Assembly (NCBI GenBank): GCA_965230065.1
Contig: OZ245942.1
Coordinates: 5,270,001 to 5,334,000 of the forward strand
Reading direction: 5' to 3'
DNA length: 64,000 nt
DNA from: G965230065 sp965230065
GTDB lineage: Bacteria > Bacteroidota > Bacteroidia > Cytophagales > Cyclobacteriaceae
The translations under genes and the position numbers were made by a program. The notes below the pieces were generated by a model that saw only the letters and a list, made by a program, of their open reading frames with translations, was not told the origin of the DNA and did no database searches. Positions 44,112 through 53,472 of this stretch are shown here, one piece after another (the stretch's first letter is position 1; the number at the start of each line of letters is the position of its first letter).

Positions 44112-46115
44112 ATTTCTCATCGTATTTTTATACACATTGACTACCGTGTAGTAGATACCCGCCGTAATCATAATCAATAGAATTAAACCAGGTGTGCTTC
44201 CCAAGGGTGATTCTTCAAATATCCTCCATTTATCCAAATCGCTCACTACTATTCCGATGGCAATCATGATGCCCATGAGCGCCTCCCCGGTAATCAACCC
44301 GGAAGCTAACAAAACACCTGACTTTTCGCCCAATGATTTTGCCTGCTCATGTTGTTCTCCTGAATTTTGTGCATTTTTCTTTTTCATATACCGTGATACC
44401 AGCCAGGCAATGATGCCTCCTACAAAAATGGAGGAATCCAGTTCAAAAGGCAAGTAAATACCCACTGCCACTGCCAATACCGGCATACGAAAATCAGAGT
44501 TTATTTTTTTCAGGTATACATCAATGATGATGACCACAACGGCTATGGCTGCCCCAATACTCACCATGCCCCAGGGCAAACCCCCTTCAAAAATGCCTGA
44601 TGCAACACTTTGCATTAAAGTGGCCTGCGGAGCTGCCAGGGCATTGGGGGTTTCCGGCGTAGGCGCACCCATGCCATATCCTTGTAATAAATAGTTCAGC
44701 ACAGGCGCAATGGCAAAAGCCCCGGCGGCTACACCCACAATTTGCATTACCTGTTGCTTCCAGGGAGTTGCCCCTAAAATATAGCCTGCCTTTAAGTCTT
44801 GCATATTATCCCCGGCGATTGCGGCTGCACAACAAACCACCGCACCTACCAGAATAGCCCCGGCTGCTCCCCGAAGTGGCTCGCTGGTGCCCATCAATGC
44901 GGCCAGCATTAATGCAGCTGACAAAATGGTAGCAATGGTAACACCCGAAATGGGGTTATTAGAACTTCCTACCAGTCCGGCCATATACCCGGCCACCGCA
45001 GCGAAAAGAAATCCTGCAATGACCATGACAATTGACATGAAAACGGTGATGCCCACCTGCTCAATTTGGGCCAGATAGATGATGAATACCGGAACCACCA
45101 TTACACCAATACCGATGATTACCCAGGACATGGGTGTGTCCATTTCAGTACGGATTTGGTCTTTAAACTTTGTGGTACCTTGTTTAAAAGCTTCAATGCC
45201 CGACTTGAGGGCAGTGCCCAAAGATTTGCGCAAGCCTACCAAGGCCCACAAACCGCCCACAATCATGGCTCCCACACCCAGGTAACGGATTTGAGTGGTC
45301 CAGATGACGCTGCCCATCGTTGCCGGATCAGTTACGCCTTCGGGCGGGCCATACATGGCAATGTAAATTGGAATGGCAAAGTACCAACTGATGACCCCGC
45401 CTAAAAACACCAGGAAAGCAATGTTTAAGCCGACGATATAGCCAACAGCTACAAGGGCAGGGGAGAGGTTCAGTCCAAAATACAGGTAGAATTTATTGTT
45501 CAGTAAAGTAGCTTTTTCAAAGAGATTGTGCCACAAGTTTAGGGCGGTATCCGATAGTTTGAACAGTCCGCCAATTAACCCGCCATAAATGAGGTATTTA
45601 ACGGATTTTCCACCTTCTTCCCCGGTTTTTAGCACTTCGGAGGTAGCCACCCCTTCCGGAAACTTCAGCTTTTCCTGTACAATCAATGCTTTGCGGAGGG
45701 GAACGGTGAACATTACGCCCAATACACCGCCTGTGATGGCTATCAGGCTGGTTTCCCAGAAGTTAAACTCCTGCCAGTAGCCCATCAAAACCAGGGCCGG
45801 AATGGTGAAAATAACCCCGGCGGCCAATGATTCCCCGGCAGAGGCGGCAGTTTGCACCAGGTTGTTTTCCAGGATATTGGAATTACGAAAGAGCTTTAAA
45901 ACAGCCATGGAAATAACCGCAGCAGGAATAGAAGCAGAAACGGTCATCCCTGCAAAAAGCCCAAAATAAGCGTTGGCTGCGCCTAAAATGATAGAGAGTG
46001 CTGCTCCCAGAAGTACCGCTTTTATGGTAAGTTCCGGCAAACGGGTATCAGCGCTGATATAGGGTTTTTCTGAAGGCTCGTCTGTTTTTTCCAATACGGG
46101 TTTTTCTTCTATCAT
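44106..46115 (-). CDS. OPT-family oligopeptide transporter
   Basis: 669 residues with about 14-16 hydrophobic helices. Family landmarks are AANAYFGLFAGMTVSASIPAA near the N-terminus, NLVQTAASAGESLAAG and VGSSNNPISGVTIATI. The bacterial OPT branch takes up peptides or metal-peptide complexes by proton symport across the inner membrane. It stands 54 bases downstream of the AI-2E-type gene on the same strand, so co-transcription is possible. Confidence 0.88.
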   Translation of the reverse strand: MIEEKPVLEKTDEPSEKPYISADTRLPELTIKAVLLGAALSIILGAANAYFGLFAGMTVSASIPAAVISMAVLKLFRNSNILENNLVQTAASAGESLAAGVIFTIPALVLMGYWQEFNFWETSLIAITGGVLGVMFTVPLRKALIVQEKLKFPEGVATSEVLKTGEEGGKSVKYLIYGGLIGGLFKLSDTALNLWHNLFEKATLLNNKFYLYFGLNLSPALVAVGYIVGLNIAFLVFLGGVISWYFAIPIYIAMYGPPEGVTDPATMGSVIWTTQIRYLGVGAMIVGGLWALVGLRKSLGTALKSGIEAFKQGTTKFKDQIRTEMDTPMSWVIIGIGVMVVPVFIIYLAQIEQVGITVFMSIVMVIAGFLFAAVAGYMAGLVGSSNNPISGVTIATILSAALMLAALMGTSEPLRGAAGAILVGAVVCCAAAIAGDNMQDLKAGYILGATPWKQQVMQIVGVAAGAFAIAPVLNYLLQGYGMGAPTPETPNALAAPQATLMQSVASGIFEGGLPWGMVSIGAAIAVVVIIIDVYLKKINSDFRMPVLAVAVGIYLPFELDSSIFVGGIIAWLVSRYMKKKNAQNSGEQHEQAKSLGEKSGVLLASGLITGEALMGIMIAIGIVVSDLDKWRIFEESPLGSTPGLILLIMITAGIYYTVVNVYKNTMRNK

Positions 46116-46169
46116 GGTAGTTCAGGTTAGGTTTGTTGCAAACTTTTATTCAATGAATAAGTCGTATGT

Positions 46170-47294
46170 TTAATTGTCAGCATCCAGTTTTTCTTTCACT
46201 TTCTCCACAATATTTTTTCCAGACTGTTTCTCTTTTTCCTCTACATCTTTGGGTGGCGGGTTACCCAATAAAAACCCATAAGGTTGCAAAGCTTCCGTAT
46301 TGCTAAAAAACACCTTTAAGATAGCCGTGCCGGGCACAGAGAGGATCATGCCTACGGGCCCCCACATCATGCCGCCAACAAACAAGGCTACAATAATAGC
46401 AAATGGATTGACGCTGATGCGGTTTCCGATGATGTTGGGTGTAATAAAGTTCCCTTCCAGAAACTGGATAACCCAAAACATACCTGCAATACCGATAGGA
46501 TACCAAAGAGAGTCTTTGGTGATGAGGGCAAACAGAATGGGCAGGATTGAGCCAATAAAAACTCCCAAATACGGTATGATGGTAAGCATGGCTGCAAATA
46601 ACCCGAAAAATAGTGCGTAATCGATTCCAAATATCATCAAACCGGTGGTGTTGAGCACTGCCAAAATAAAAATGACGGTAAGCAAACCCAATATATAGCT
46701 ACGTACCACATATTCTATCTCACTGAGCATTTTATGCATTTTAGATTGCTTTTCAGCAGGGGTTACTTTTTTCAAAAAGCTTAAAAAGAACCGGCGGTAA
46801 TACAGAAAGAAGAAAAGGGAAAGCAATACCAGGGTAAACTCAGTAAAAAAATCTGTAGTAGCAGAGACTGTAGTAGAAAAAATAGCCGAACCGCCCTGAA
46901 ATATGGTTTGCAGTGAATCTTTAAGATACTGAGTCAATTCCTGTTCTTCAAAGCCCAACCGGGTAGTTAAAAAGTTGTTTACATTATCAATGAGTTTTGT
47001 GAAACTCTGGCCTATTTCAGGTAAATCACGGGCAATGTTGCGCACCTGGATAGAAATGAAAAAAAATAACCCAAACAAAATGGCAAAAATCACAATAATC
47101 GCAATAATGGCACTGAGGCCACGGGGAATTTTAAACTTCTCTTGCCAGGAACAAAATGGCTTCATCAAAAAGGCTAAAATCAAAGCTAAAATAATTGGGA
47201 TGAAAATAGATTTTGCAGCAATCAGTATAAAAAATATGGCAATACAAGTGAGCAGAATGATGAATAAGCGAACATATCCTGGGAGTTGGATCAT
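46170..47294 (-). CDS. AI-2E-family (PerM-like) permease
   Basis: 374 residues with eight expected helices: three at the N-terminus (FIILLTCIAIFFILIAAKSIFIPIILALILAF), a soluble segment near 90-150, and the C-terminal group with IPYLGVFIGSILPILFAL and GNFITPNIIGNRISVNPFAIIVA, the AI-2E transporter signature. Members export diverse small solutes or act in Na/H exchange; AI-2 transport should not be assumed. A charged Lys/Glu tail ends the protein. Confidence 0.85.
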   Translation of the reverse strand: MIQLPGYVRLFIILLTCIAIFFILIAAKSIFIPIILALILAFLMKPFCSWQEKFKIPRGLSAIIAIIVIFAILFGLFFFISIQVRNIARDLPEIGQSFTKLIDNVNNFLTTRLGFEEQELTQYLKDSLQTIFQGGSAIFSTTVSATTDFFTEFTLVLLSLFFFLYYRRFFLSFLKKVTPAEKQSKMHKMLSEIEYVVRSYILGLLTVIFILAVLNTTGLMIFGIDYALFFGLFAAMLTIIPYLGVFIGSILPILFALITKDSLWYPIGIAGMFWVIQFLEGNFITPNIIGNRISVNPFAIIVALFVGGMMWGPVGMILSVPGTAILKVFFSNTEALQPYGFLLGNPPPKDVEEKEKQSGKNIVEKVKEKLDADN

Positions 47295-47556
47295 AGGTTT
47301 TATATTTTAAAGATAGCTGGCTATTTTTCATATACTGATCATGTAGGCAGATGAGAAAGCCCGCGTGCAAATCTTGCCTGTCGGTAAATTATAAAAAGCT
47401 TAGGAAGCTTGAAAAGATTGCTGAAAAAATTATCTGGTTTTTTTGTTACTTTTTTTTGTAACTTACCCATATTGGCAGGGCAAGCTTCAACAAGAAAAGA
47501 ATACCATAAGCTTATCCTGTTTATCTATATTGAATATACAACCCAAGCTGCTCACC

Positions 47557-50037
47557 ATGAAAGCCCTAACCTCATTTACTTTTGTGCTGTTGTTTTCTTT
47601 ACCATCCATCGGACAGCATCATCATGCTATCAATTCTTCTGAATTGCCCGTTATAAATAATGTTGAGCCGCAACCATTATTGTCTCAGGCAATCAGATTA
47701 AAAGAAGCGCTTTCTTTCATTGGCAGTGCTTTACCCGCAGAAGCGGATAGTCAGTTACTTGCGTTACAAGATCAGCCTTATGCCCAAGAGACGGTGCGCA
47801 AAGTACAGGAAATACTTGACACTTACTGCCTTGCCATGGTTCATATCAATCCTGAATCTAGGGTAAAGGTAGACAGGGGGCCTGCCAAAGCTGAACTTAT
47901 GCAGGAAGGATGGAAGAGTTTTCTTATCAAAGTACACAATCAGGCGCACATCACTCCTATGTTAGAAGCCGAAAGCCCAAATGCCCTGCCAGTATTGCAT
48001 CGTTCAACCGCTGCTCCCCGGATGAAAGCAGAAAACGCACTTCCATCCGGGCAACTGAATAATCGTTTTCTGGAAATGGCTATGTATCGGGGGAGACCAT
48101 TGCAGCCTAATTTATCAGGGTTAGGCCTTGAGTACGTAGTCTTGCAATTATACACGAAAACATCAGGAAAAAAAGAAGCAAAGCTAGGCTTTAATGTAGG
48201 GCAAGGCACGCAAGACATTGGGTTCAGGAATACGATTGATATACTATTTGACATCAAACCTGCCGTAAAAGTTATTTTTGATGTGAAAGATGAAGATAAT
48301 TCCCCTGTTATGGCTTCATTTGTGATTACTGACAATATCAATCGGTTTGATAACAACAGTGAAGTATCTGAGACAGTTCCCGATGATTACCGCCTTGCCA
48401 TTGCGAAATCAACACATTGGAAAGAGGGTAACTGGGAAAAGCCGGATTGGGCTGAACCCGGCACAGAGACATCTGAATATCCATTGCCTGTTGAAAAGAA
48501 ATTAAACGGGATTTACCCACTTCCAGCCCGAAGATTAGCAGGAAAAGATGAATACCCAGACTTTTTCTTTCAACCCCAGGTGTACAGGGCTGATGGTGAA
48601 CATGTATATCTTCCACCCGGGAAATATCAGGTGGTTTATGGGCGTGGCCCGGAATACTTAACCCAAGAGCAACAGATAACTGTTCCAGAAAATGTGGAAG
48701 AATATGAAGTGAGCTTTCGTATGAAACGCTGGATACATATGGCAGATCTTGGTTGGTACAGCGCCGACCATCATATCCATGCAGCAGGGTGTTCACATTA
48801 TGAAAGTCCTGAAGAAGGTGTGCTTCCAGAGCATATGTGGCGGCAAATCAGGGGAGAAGACCTGAATCTGGGCAGCAATCTTACCTGGGGGCCGAGCTGG
48901 TACTACCAAAAACAGTTTTTCACAGGGAAAGTCCATCCCTTATCAGAGGGGCGCAACCTGCTGCGCTACGATATTGAAATATCTGGTTTCCCTTCCTCGC
49001 ATGCGGGGCACCTGGTGTTGCTCAATATTGAGGAAGATGATTACCCCGGCACAACCACAATTGAAGAATGGCCTACCTGGACTTTGCCAGTGCTGCAATG
49101 GGCCAAAGCGCAGGGAGGCGTTACAGGCTATGCCCACTCAGGCTGGGGGCTGGCACCTGAAGCACCCACTGATGAACTTCCAAACTATGTGATGCCTAAA
49201 ATGGATGGGATTGGTGCGAATGAATATGTAGTAACCGTTACTCATGATGTTGTTGATTTTTATTCTGCGGGTGATACCCCGGCTCCTGCCGAATTGAATA
49301 TGTGGTATCATACTTTAAATTGTGGGTTCAGAACAAAAATTTCCGGGGAAACTGATTTTCCGTGCATTTCTGATGAGCGGGTTGGCCGGGCTCGAATTTA
49401 TGCAAAGTTGGATAACGGACTTGGTTTTGCCAATTATATGGAAGCGATCAAGGCCGGCAGAAGTTATGTCTCAGATGGGTATGCCCATTTAATTGATTTT
49501 ACTGTAAATGATGTGGAACTGGGTACGAATAACAGTGAAGTGGAAGTTACCGCAAATTCAAAGCTAGTTATTAAAGTAAAAGCTGCAGCTTATTTAACAG
49601 AGGTTCAGGATGAAATTGGGGCGATCATCGCTTCCCGCTCTCATTATCAATCTCCGTACTGGCATATCGAGAAAGCAAGAATCGGAGCAGGAAGAGAAGT
49701 ATCTGTGGAACTGATTGTAAATGGAAAGGTGGTGCAAACCCGGCAAATCAAAGCTGATGGCAATTGGCAAAACCTTACCTTTGATTACGAAATAGAACGG
49801 TCAAGTTGGGTAGCCATACGTATTTACCAAAGTGCGCATACAAACCCTGTTTTTGTTACGGTAGATGGAAAGCCTATTCTGGAAAAGAAAAGTGCCCAAT
49901 GGTGTCGCAGGGCTGTAGACCAATGTTGGGAAAAGAAAAGCCCCAGGTTTAGAGATAGCGAAATTGATGCTGCACGTAAAGGTTACGATTATGCTATAAA
50001 AATATATGATGAACTTATCCAAAATGCTCAGCGCTGA
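47557..50037 (+). CDS. CehA/McbA-family secreted metallohydrolase
   Basis: The start at the ATG at 47557 gives signal peptide MKALTSFTFVLLFSLPSIGQ; an upstream in-frame start at 47443 would add 38 non-conserved residues. The 826-residue protein has an N-terminal unknown region, a beta-rich region (VYLPPGKYQVVYGRGPEYL) and, from about residue 405, a PHP-like metal domain with WYSADHHIHAAGCSHYES, GHLVLLN, TGYAHSGW and SGETDFPCISDE. The CehA/McbA group includes carbaryl and related ester hydrolases, but most members have unknown substrates. It stands alone between the permease and coaX. Confidence 0.75.
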   Translation: MKALTSFTFVLLFSLPSIGQHHHAINSSELPVINNVEPQPLLSQAIRLKEALSFIGSALPAEADSQLLALQDQPYAQETVRKVQEILDTYCLAMVHINPESRVKVDRGPAKAELMQEGWKSFLIKVHNQAHITPMLEAESPNALPVLHRSTAAPRMKAENALPSGQLNNRFLEMAMYRGRPLQPNLSGLGLEYVVLQLYTKTSGKKEAKLGFNVGQGTQDIGFRNTIDILFDIKPAVKVIFDVKDEDNSPVMASFVITDNINRFDNNSEVSETVPDDYRLAIAKSTHWKEGNWEKPDWAEPGTETSEYPLPVEKKLNGIYPLPARRLAGKDEYPDFFFQPQVYRADGEHVYLPPGKYQVVYGRGPEYLTQEQQITVPENVEEYEVSFRMKRWIHMADLGWYSADHHIHAAGCSHYESPEEGVLPEHMWRQIRGEDLNLGSNLTWGPSWYYQKQFFTGKVHPLSEGRNLLRYDIEISGFPSSHAGHLVLLNIEEDDYPGTTTIEEWPTWTLPVLQWAKAQGGVTGYAHSGWGLAPEAPTDELPNYVMPKMDGIGANEYVVTVTHDVVDFYSAGDTPAPAELNMWYHTLNCGFRTKISGETDFPCISDERVGRARIYAKLDNGLGFANYMEAIKAGRSYVSDGYAHLIDFTVNDVELGTNNSEVEVTANSKLVIKVKAAAYLTEVQDEIGAIIASRSHYQSPYWHIEKARIGAGREVSVELIVNGKVVQTRQIKADGNWQNLTFDYEIERSSWVAIRIYQSAHTNPVFVTVDGKPILEKKSAQWCRRAVDQCWEKKSPRFRDSEIDAARKGYDYAIKIYDELIQNAQR

Positions 50038-50162
50038 CTTTATCATCACTTAGCATCAATGTGCATAAGATATGTCTTTTTTTAATCTGTTATTTTTAAC
50101 TATGGACATGGGGCATTAGTTTTAGGAGTTCTCATTTCTTCAACCTCCTGGATTCAATAAAT

Positions 50163-50942
50163 ATGTTACTTGCCATTGACATTGGTAATTCCAATATAGC
50201 CTTCGGTGTTTACGACAATACATGGATAAACCACTGGCGTATCAGTACCGTTGTTGATAAAACTTCAGATGAGTATGGTGTGTTGTTCAGGGCAATGCTT
50301 GAAAATGACGGAATTGTATTGGACGATGTGAACCGGATAATTGTAAGCTCGGTGGTCCCGCCTTTGAAATCTGCTTTTCAAAACATGGTCGCCAGGTTAT
50401 TTTCTAAGGAACCTTTGATAATGAGCCCGGCATTGTACACAGGGATGGAGATTGTAATTGATAACCCCGGCGAAATCGGTTCCGATTTGGTGGCCAATGC
50501 AGTGGGTGGATTTGAAAAATATAAAACCAACTGCATTGTGGTAGATTTCGGAACGGCCTTGTCCATCACTGTTGTCAGTAAAGATTATCAGGTACTTGGT
50601 GTATCTATTGCACCCGGTTTGGAATCGGCGGTAAAGGCTTTGTTTCTGAATACTGCCCAGCTTCCTTCCATTCCGCTGGAAAGCCCTCCTGCCGCCATTG
50701 GAAAAAATACCGTCCATGCCATACAATCGGGCGTTGTGCTGGGCTATACCGGACTGGTTGAATCACTCATCGGGCGAATAAAGAACGAGCTTGGTGACCC
50801 ATCGGCCAAAGTGCTTGCTACGGGAGGGCTTTCCTCTGTGATTGCATCACAAACAGATGTATTTGATGCAGTGGAACCCTGGCTTACATTGGATGGCCTC
50901 CGACTGATTGCAGAAAAGAACCTGAAAAAAGACCGTGAATGA
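50163..50942 (+). CDS. coaX: type III pantothenate kinase
   Basis: 259 residues of the ASKHA fold: MLLAIDIGNSNIAFGVYDN (phosphate 1), IIVSSVVPPLK, PGEIGSDLVANAVGGF with the catalytic Asp, VVDFGTALSITVV (phosphate 2), APGLESAVKALF and KVLATGGLSSVI. It phosphorylates pantothenate in the first step of coenzyme A synthesis. The length is typical and the start is fixed by the phosphate 1 strand at the very N-terminus. Confidence 0.93.
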   Translation: MLLAIDIGNSNIAFGVYDNTWINHWRISTVVDKTSDEYGVLFRAMLENDGIVLDDVNRIIVSSVVPPLKSAFQNMVARLFSKEPLIMSPALYTGMEIVIDNPGEIGSDLVANAVGGFEKYKTNCIVVDFGTALSITVVSKDYQVLGVSIAPGLESAVKALFLNTAQLPSIPLESPPAAIGKNTVHAIQSGVVLGYTGLVESLIGRIKNELGDPSAKVLATGGLSSVIASQTDVFDAVEPWLTLDGLRLIAEKNLKKDRE

Positions 50943-51024
50943 TAAGAATATTCATTGCTTATGTGTTATATTATTAATTATCAGGAAAATACAGCGTTTG
51001 CTACTTAAATAAATCATCCTGAAA

Positions 51025-51055
51025 TTTGAAGAAAACTTCTTTGCCCATAAGTTTG
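51025..51055 (+). promoter_or_regulatory. Bacteroidota-type promoter
   Basis: TTTG at 51025-51028 and TAAGTTTG at 51048-51055, 19 bases apart, match the -33 TTTG and -7 TAnnTTTG consensus exactly. Transcription would start close to the ATG at 51070, leaving a very short leader. Confidence 0.6.
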
Positions 51056-51069
51056 CACAAAACAAGACC

Positions 51070-52020
51070 ATGAATAAAAAACGAAGAAAATTTTTAGCCC
51101 AATTGGGAGCGGCAGCCTGTGCAGCCCCTTTTGCTTCAGCTTTTATGGCATCGTTAGGTGCAGAGGCCGAGAAAGAGATGTTTTTCAAAATATCGCTGGC
51201 CCAGTGGTCGTTGCGGGAGTTGCTTTTTCCGGGCAAACTTGATAACCTGGACTTTCCTGCATTTACCCGCGAAAAATTTGGTATTGAGGCTGTGGAATAT
51301 GTAAGCGTTTTCTTCCCTGAAGATAAAGAAAAGGATCAAAAATATCTGAATACACTGAACCAAAAAGCCAAAGATGTGGGTGTAAAGAACCACCTTATCA
51401 TGGTAGATTTATGGAAATATGAAACAGCAGCTGCCAGTGTAGAAAAACGCAAGGAAGCTGCAGAAGCACATTACCCCTGGATTGACGCTGCCAGTGCTTT
51501 GGGCTGTCAGGCTATTCGGATAAATGCCAACAGCCACGACAAAGCCATGAGCTATGATGCCATGATGGACGCCTTTGCTGACGGCATGCGCAGAATTGGA
51601 GAGTTTGCAGCTCAGGCAAATATCAACGTGGTACTGGAAAATCATGGTGGATATTCTTCCAATGGAAAATGGGTGGTGGAACTGATGCAAAGGGTAAATA
51701 TGCCCAATTGTGGCACATTGCCAGATTTTGGCAACAACCGCATCACCAAAGATGAGCATTATGACCCCTACCTGCTGGTACGCGAGATGATGCCATATGC
51801 CAAGGCCGTGAGTGCCAAGTCAAGAAGTTTTGACAATAAAGGGGAAGACGATCAAATTGATTATCTGAAAATGATGGAGATTGTACGCGATACCCCTTTC
51901 AACGGATACGTGGGCATTGAATACGGTGGTACCCAGGAAAAAAATGGCATTACCCCTGAAGAAGGCGTGATGGCTACCAAAAACCTTCTGGTAAAAGTAG
52001 GAGAGGCACTTTCTTCCTAA
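51070..52020 (+). CDS. exported sugar phosphate isomerase/epimerase-like TIM barrel
   Basis: The N-terminus KKRRKFLAQLGAAACAAPFASA is Tat-like, so the protein is exported folded. The mature part is an AP-endonuclease 2 type TIM barrel: FKISLAQWSLREL, GIEAVEYVSVFF, IRINANSHDKA, NVVLENHGGYSS (metal Glu), TLPDFGNNRI and YVGIEYGGTQE (final Glu). These xylose-isomerase-like enzymes act on sugars or sugar acids; the substrate is unknown. The stop overlaps by four bases the stop of the convergent eboF. It may or may not work with the ebo cluster; EboE has the same fold. Confidence 0.82.
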   Translation: MNKKRRKFLAQLGAAACAAPFASAFMASLGAEAEKEMFFKISLAQWSLRELLFPGKLDNLDFPAFTREKFGIEAVEYVSVFFPEDKEKDQKYLNTLNQKAKDVGVKNHLIMVDLWKYETAAASVEKRKEAAEAHYPWIDAASALGCQAIRINANSHDKAMSYDAMMDAFADGMRRIGEFAAQANINVVLENHGGYSSNGKWVVELMQRVNMPNCGTLPDFGNNRITKDEHYDPYLLVREMMPYAKAVSAKSRSFDNKGEDDQIDYLKMMEIVRDTPFNGYVGIEYGGTQEKNGITPEEGVMATKNLLVKVGEALSS

Positions 52021-53387
52021 CTTTGCAGGTGAGATAATATAATATCATGCACCTGTGTTGGCTCAATTTCTTCATCAGTGGCCAACCCCTTTTTACTGAT
52101 CAACATGGGCCGATGGGCTGCGTCTTCCGTAAGCCTGCCGTGCGAACCTTTTACCAGGGTGGCATCCAAAGGAATCAAATCCATCATCATCCGAAAGCCT
52201 AATTTTTTCCTGGCGAGTTTCATGCCTGCTTTGAGTATGGGAAATTTAATTTTGGGGTTGATGAACATTTCGACCGGATCGTAACCGGGCTTGCGGTGAA
52301 TGTCTACCGTGCGGGCAAAGTCAGGGGCTTTGGCATCGTCCAGCCAATAGTAATAGGTAAACCAGGAATCTTTATCAGCCACGGCCACCAGTTCCCCGGC
52401 CCTGTCATGGTTGATGTGGTATTTTTCTTTTCCTGCAGTATCCAACACCATTTCAATGCCTTCCGTGGCTTCTAAAATGCTTTTTATTTTAGGGATTTCT
52501 TCCATATCATTCACATATACATGGGCCAATTGGTGATCAGCTACAGCAAAAGCTTTACTGGCTCCGGCATCCAAAAGTTCAAGCCCCAATTCTTCTTTCA
52601 CAGTAATGTAATCGTGTTTCCTTAGAATACGATTGATATGAACCGGGTTATTTACATTCGTAATCCCATATTCCGAAAGTACAATTACATTTGCACCTTT
52701 GCTTTCGTAAAACTGTATGAGGTCAGCACATACAGCGTCTATTTCATTCAGGTCTTTAGAGATAATTGAAAAGTCGAGCCCATACCGCTGCAGGTTGTAA
52801 TCCAGGTGTGGAAGGTAAATTAATGTAAGGGTTGGGTCATGCCAATCATCAACTTTCTTGGAAGCTTCGGCTATCCATTTGCTGGAATTGATAGAAGTTT
52901 TTGGCCCCCAAAATTCAAAGAGCGGAAAAGTGCCCAATTCCTTTTGTAGCCTGTCCCGCATATCCATAGGGTAAGTATAAATATCGGGCAGTTTGCGCCC
53001 ATCTGCCGGATACATGGGGCGGGGGGTGGCTGAAAAATCTACACTGGAGTACATATTGTACCACCAAAACATATTGGCGCAGGTAAAGTTTTTGTCCAAC
53101 TTCCCGGCAGCTTCCCATATTTTGGGGGCTTGCACCAGGTGGTTGGGTTGTCGCCAGAATTTCACCTCGCATTCGTCCCTAAAATACCACCCATTTCCTA
53201 CGATGCCATGTTCAGCAGGCCATTTCCCGGTGAGGTAAGTGTATTGCGCCGAACAGGTAACAGCGGGTAATACCGGACGGATGGAAGTTTGTTTTCCTTT
53301 TGCTGACCATTCGGTTAAAAATGGGGTGTGTTTACCAATAAGGGCAGGGGTAAGGCCCACAACATCTATGACTACGGTTTTTTTCAT
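52017..53387 (-). CDS. eboF: EboF-type alkaline phosphatase superfamily protein
   Basis: 456 residues from the ATG at 53387 (MKKTVVIDVVGLTPAL); the longer frame passes through a REP palindrome. It is a nucleotide pyrophosphatase/phosphodiesterase-like member of the alkaline phosphatase superfamily: VIDVVG first metal Asp, nucleophile Thr in LPAVTCSAQYTYLTG, LPHLDYNLQRYG with Asp and His, and SHGRL at the end. The usual SDHG site reads LSEYGITNV. It is last in the ebo gene order and has no signal peptide. The ebo set is reported to help move a precursor to the periplasm in scytonemin synthesis in cyanobacteria; here the metabolite is unknown. Confidence 0.75.
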   Translation of the reverse strand: MKKTVVIDVVGLTPALIGKHTPFLTEWSAKGKQTSIRPVLPAVTCSAQYTYLTGKWPAEHGIVGNGWYFRDECEVKFWRQPNHLVQAPKIWEAAGKLDKNFTCANMFWWYNMYSSVDFSATPRPMYPADGRKLPDIYTYPMDMRDRLQKELGTFPLFEFWGPKTSINSSKWIAEASKKVDDWHDPTLTLIYLPHLDYNLQRYGLDFSIISKDLNEIDAVCADLIQFYESKGANVIVLSEYGITNVNNPVHINRILRKHDYITVKEELGLELLDAGASKAFAVADHQLAHVYVNDMEEIPKIKSILEATEGIEMVLDTAGKEKYHINHDRAGELVAVADKDSWFTYYYWLDDAKAPDFARTVDIHRKPGYDPVEMFINPKIKFPILKAGMKLARKKLGFRMMMDLIPLDATLVKGSHGRLTEDAAHRPMLISKKGLATDEEIEPTQVHDIILSHLQS

Positions 53388-53397
53388 ATCAAAATAT

Positions 53398-53424
53398 GTA
53401 GCACGGCTCTCCGAGCCGCTTAAC
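53398..53424 (+). repeat. REP palindrome with GTAG head
   Basis: GTAG (53398-53401) precedes CGGCTC-TCC-GAGCCG (53404-53418). It lies between eboE and eboF and belongs to the family of copies at 20303 and 54692. Confidence 0.65.
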
Positions 53425-53472
53425 AAAAATTCAGATTATTTACCTTAGCAAAGGTATCAATGTGCAGGGAAA

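Noticed and set aside
47443..47556. N-terminal extension of the CehA/McbA gene
   Set aside because: The upstream 38 codons have no signal peptide or conserved residues, whereas the ATG at 47557 starts a clear signal peptide.
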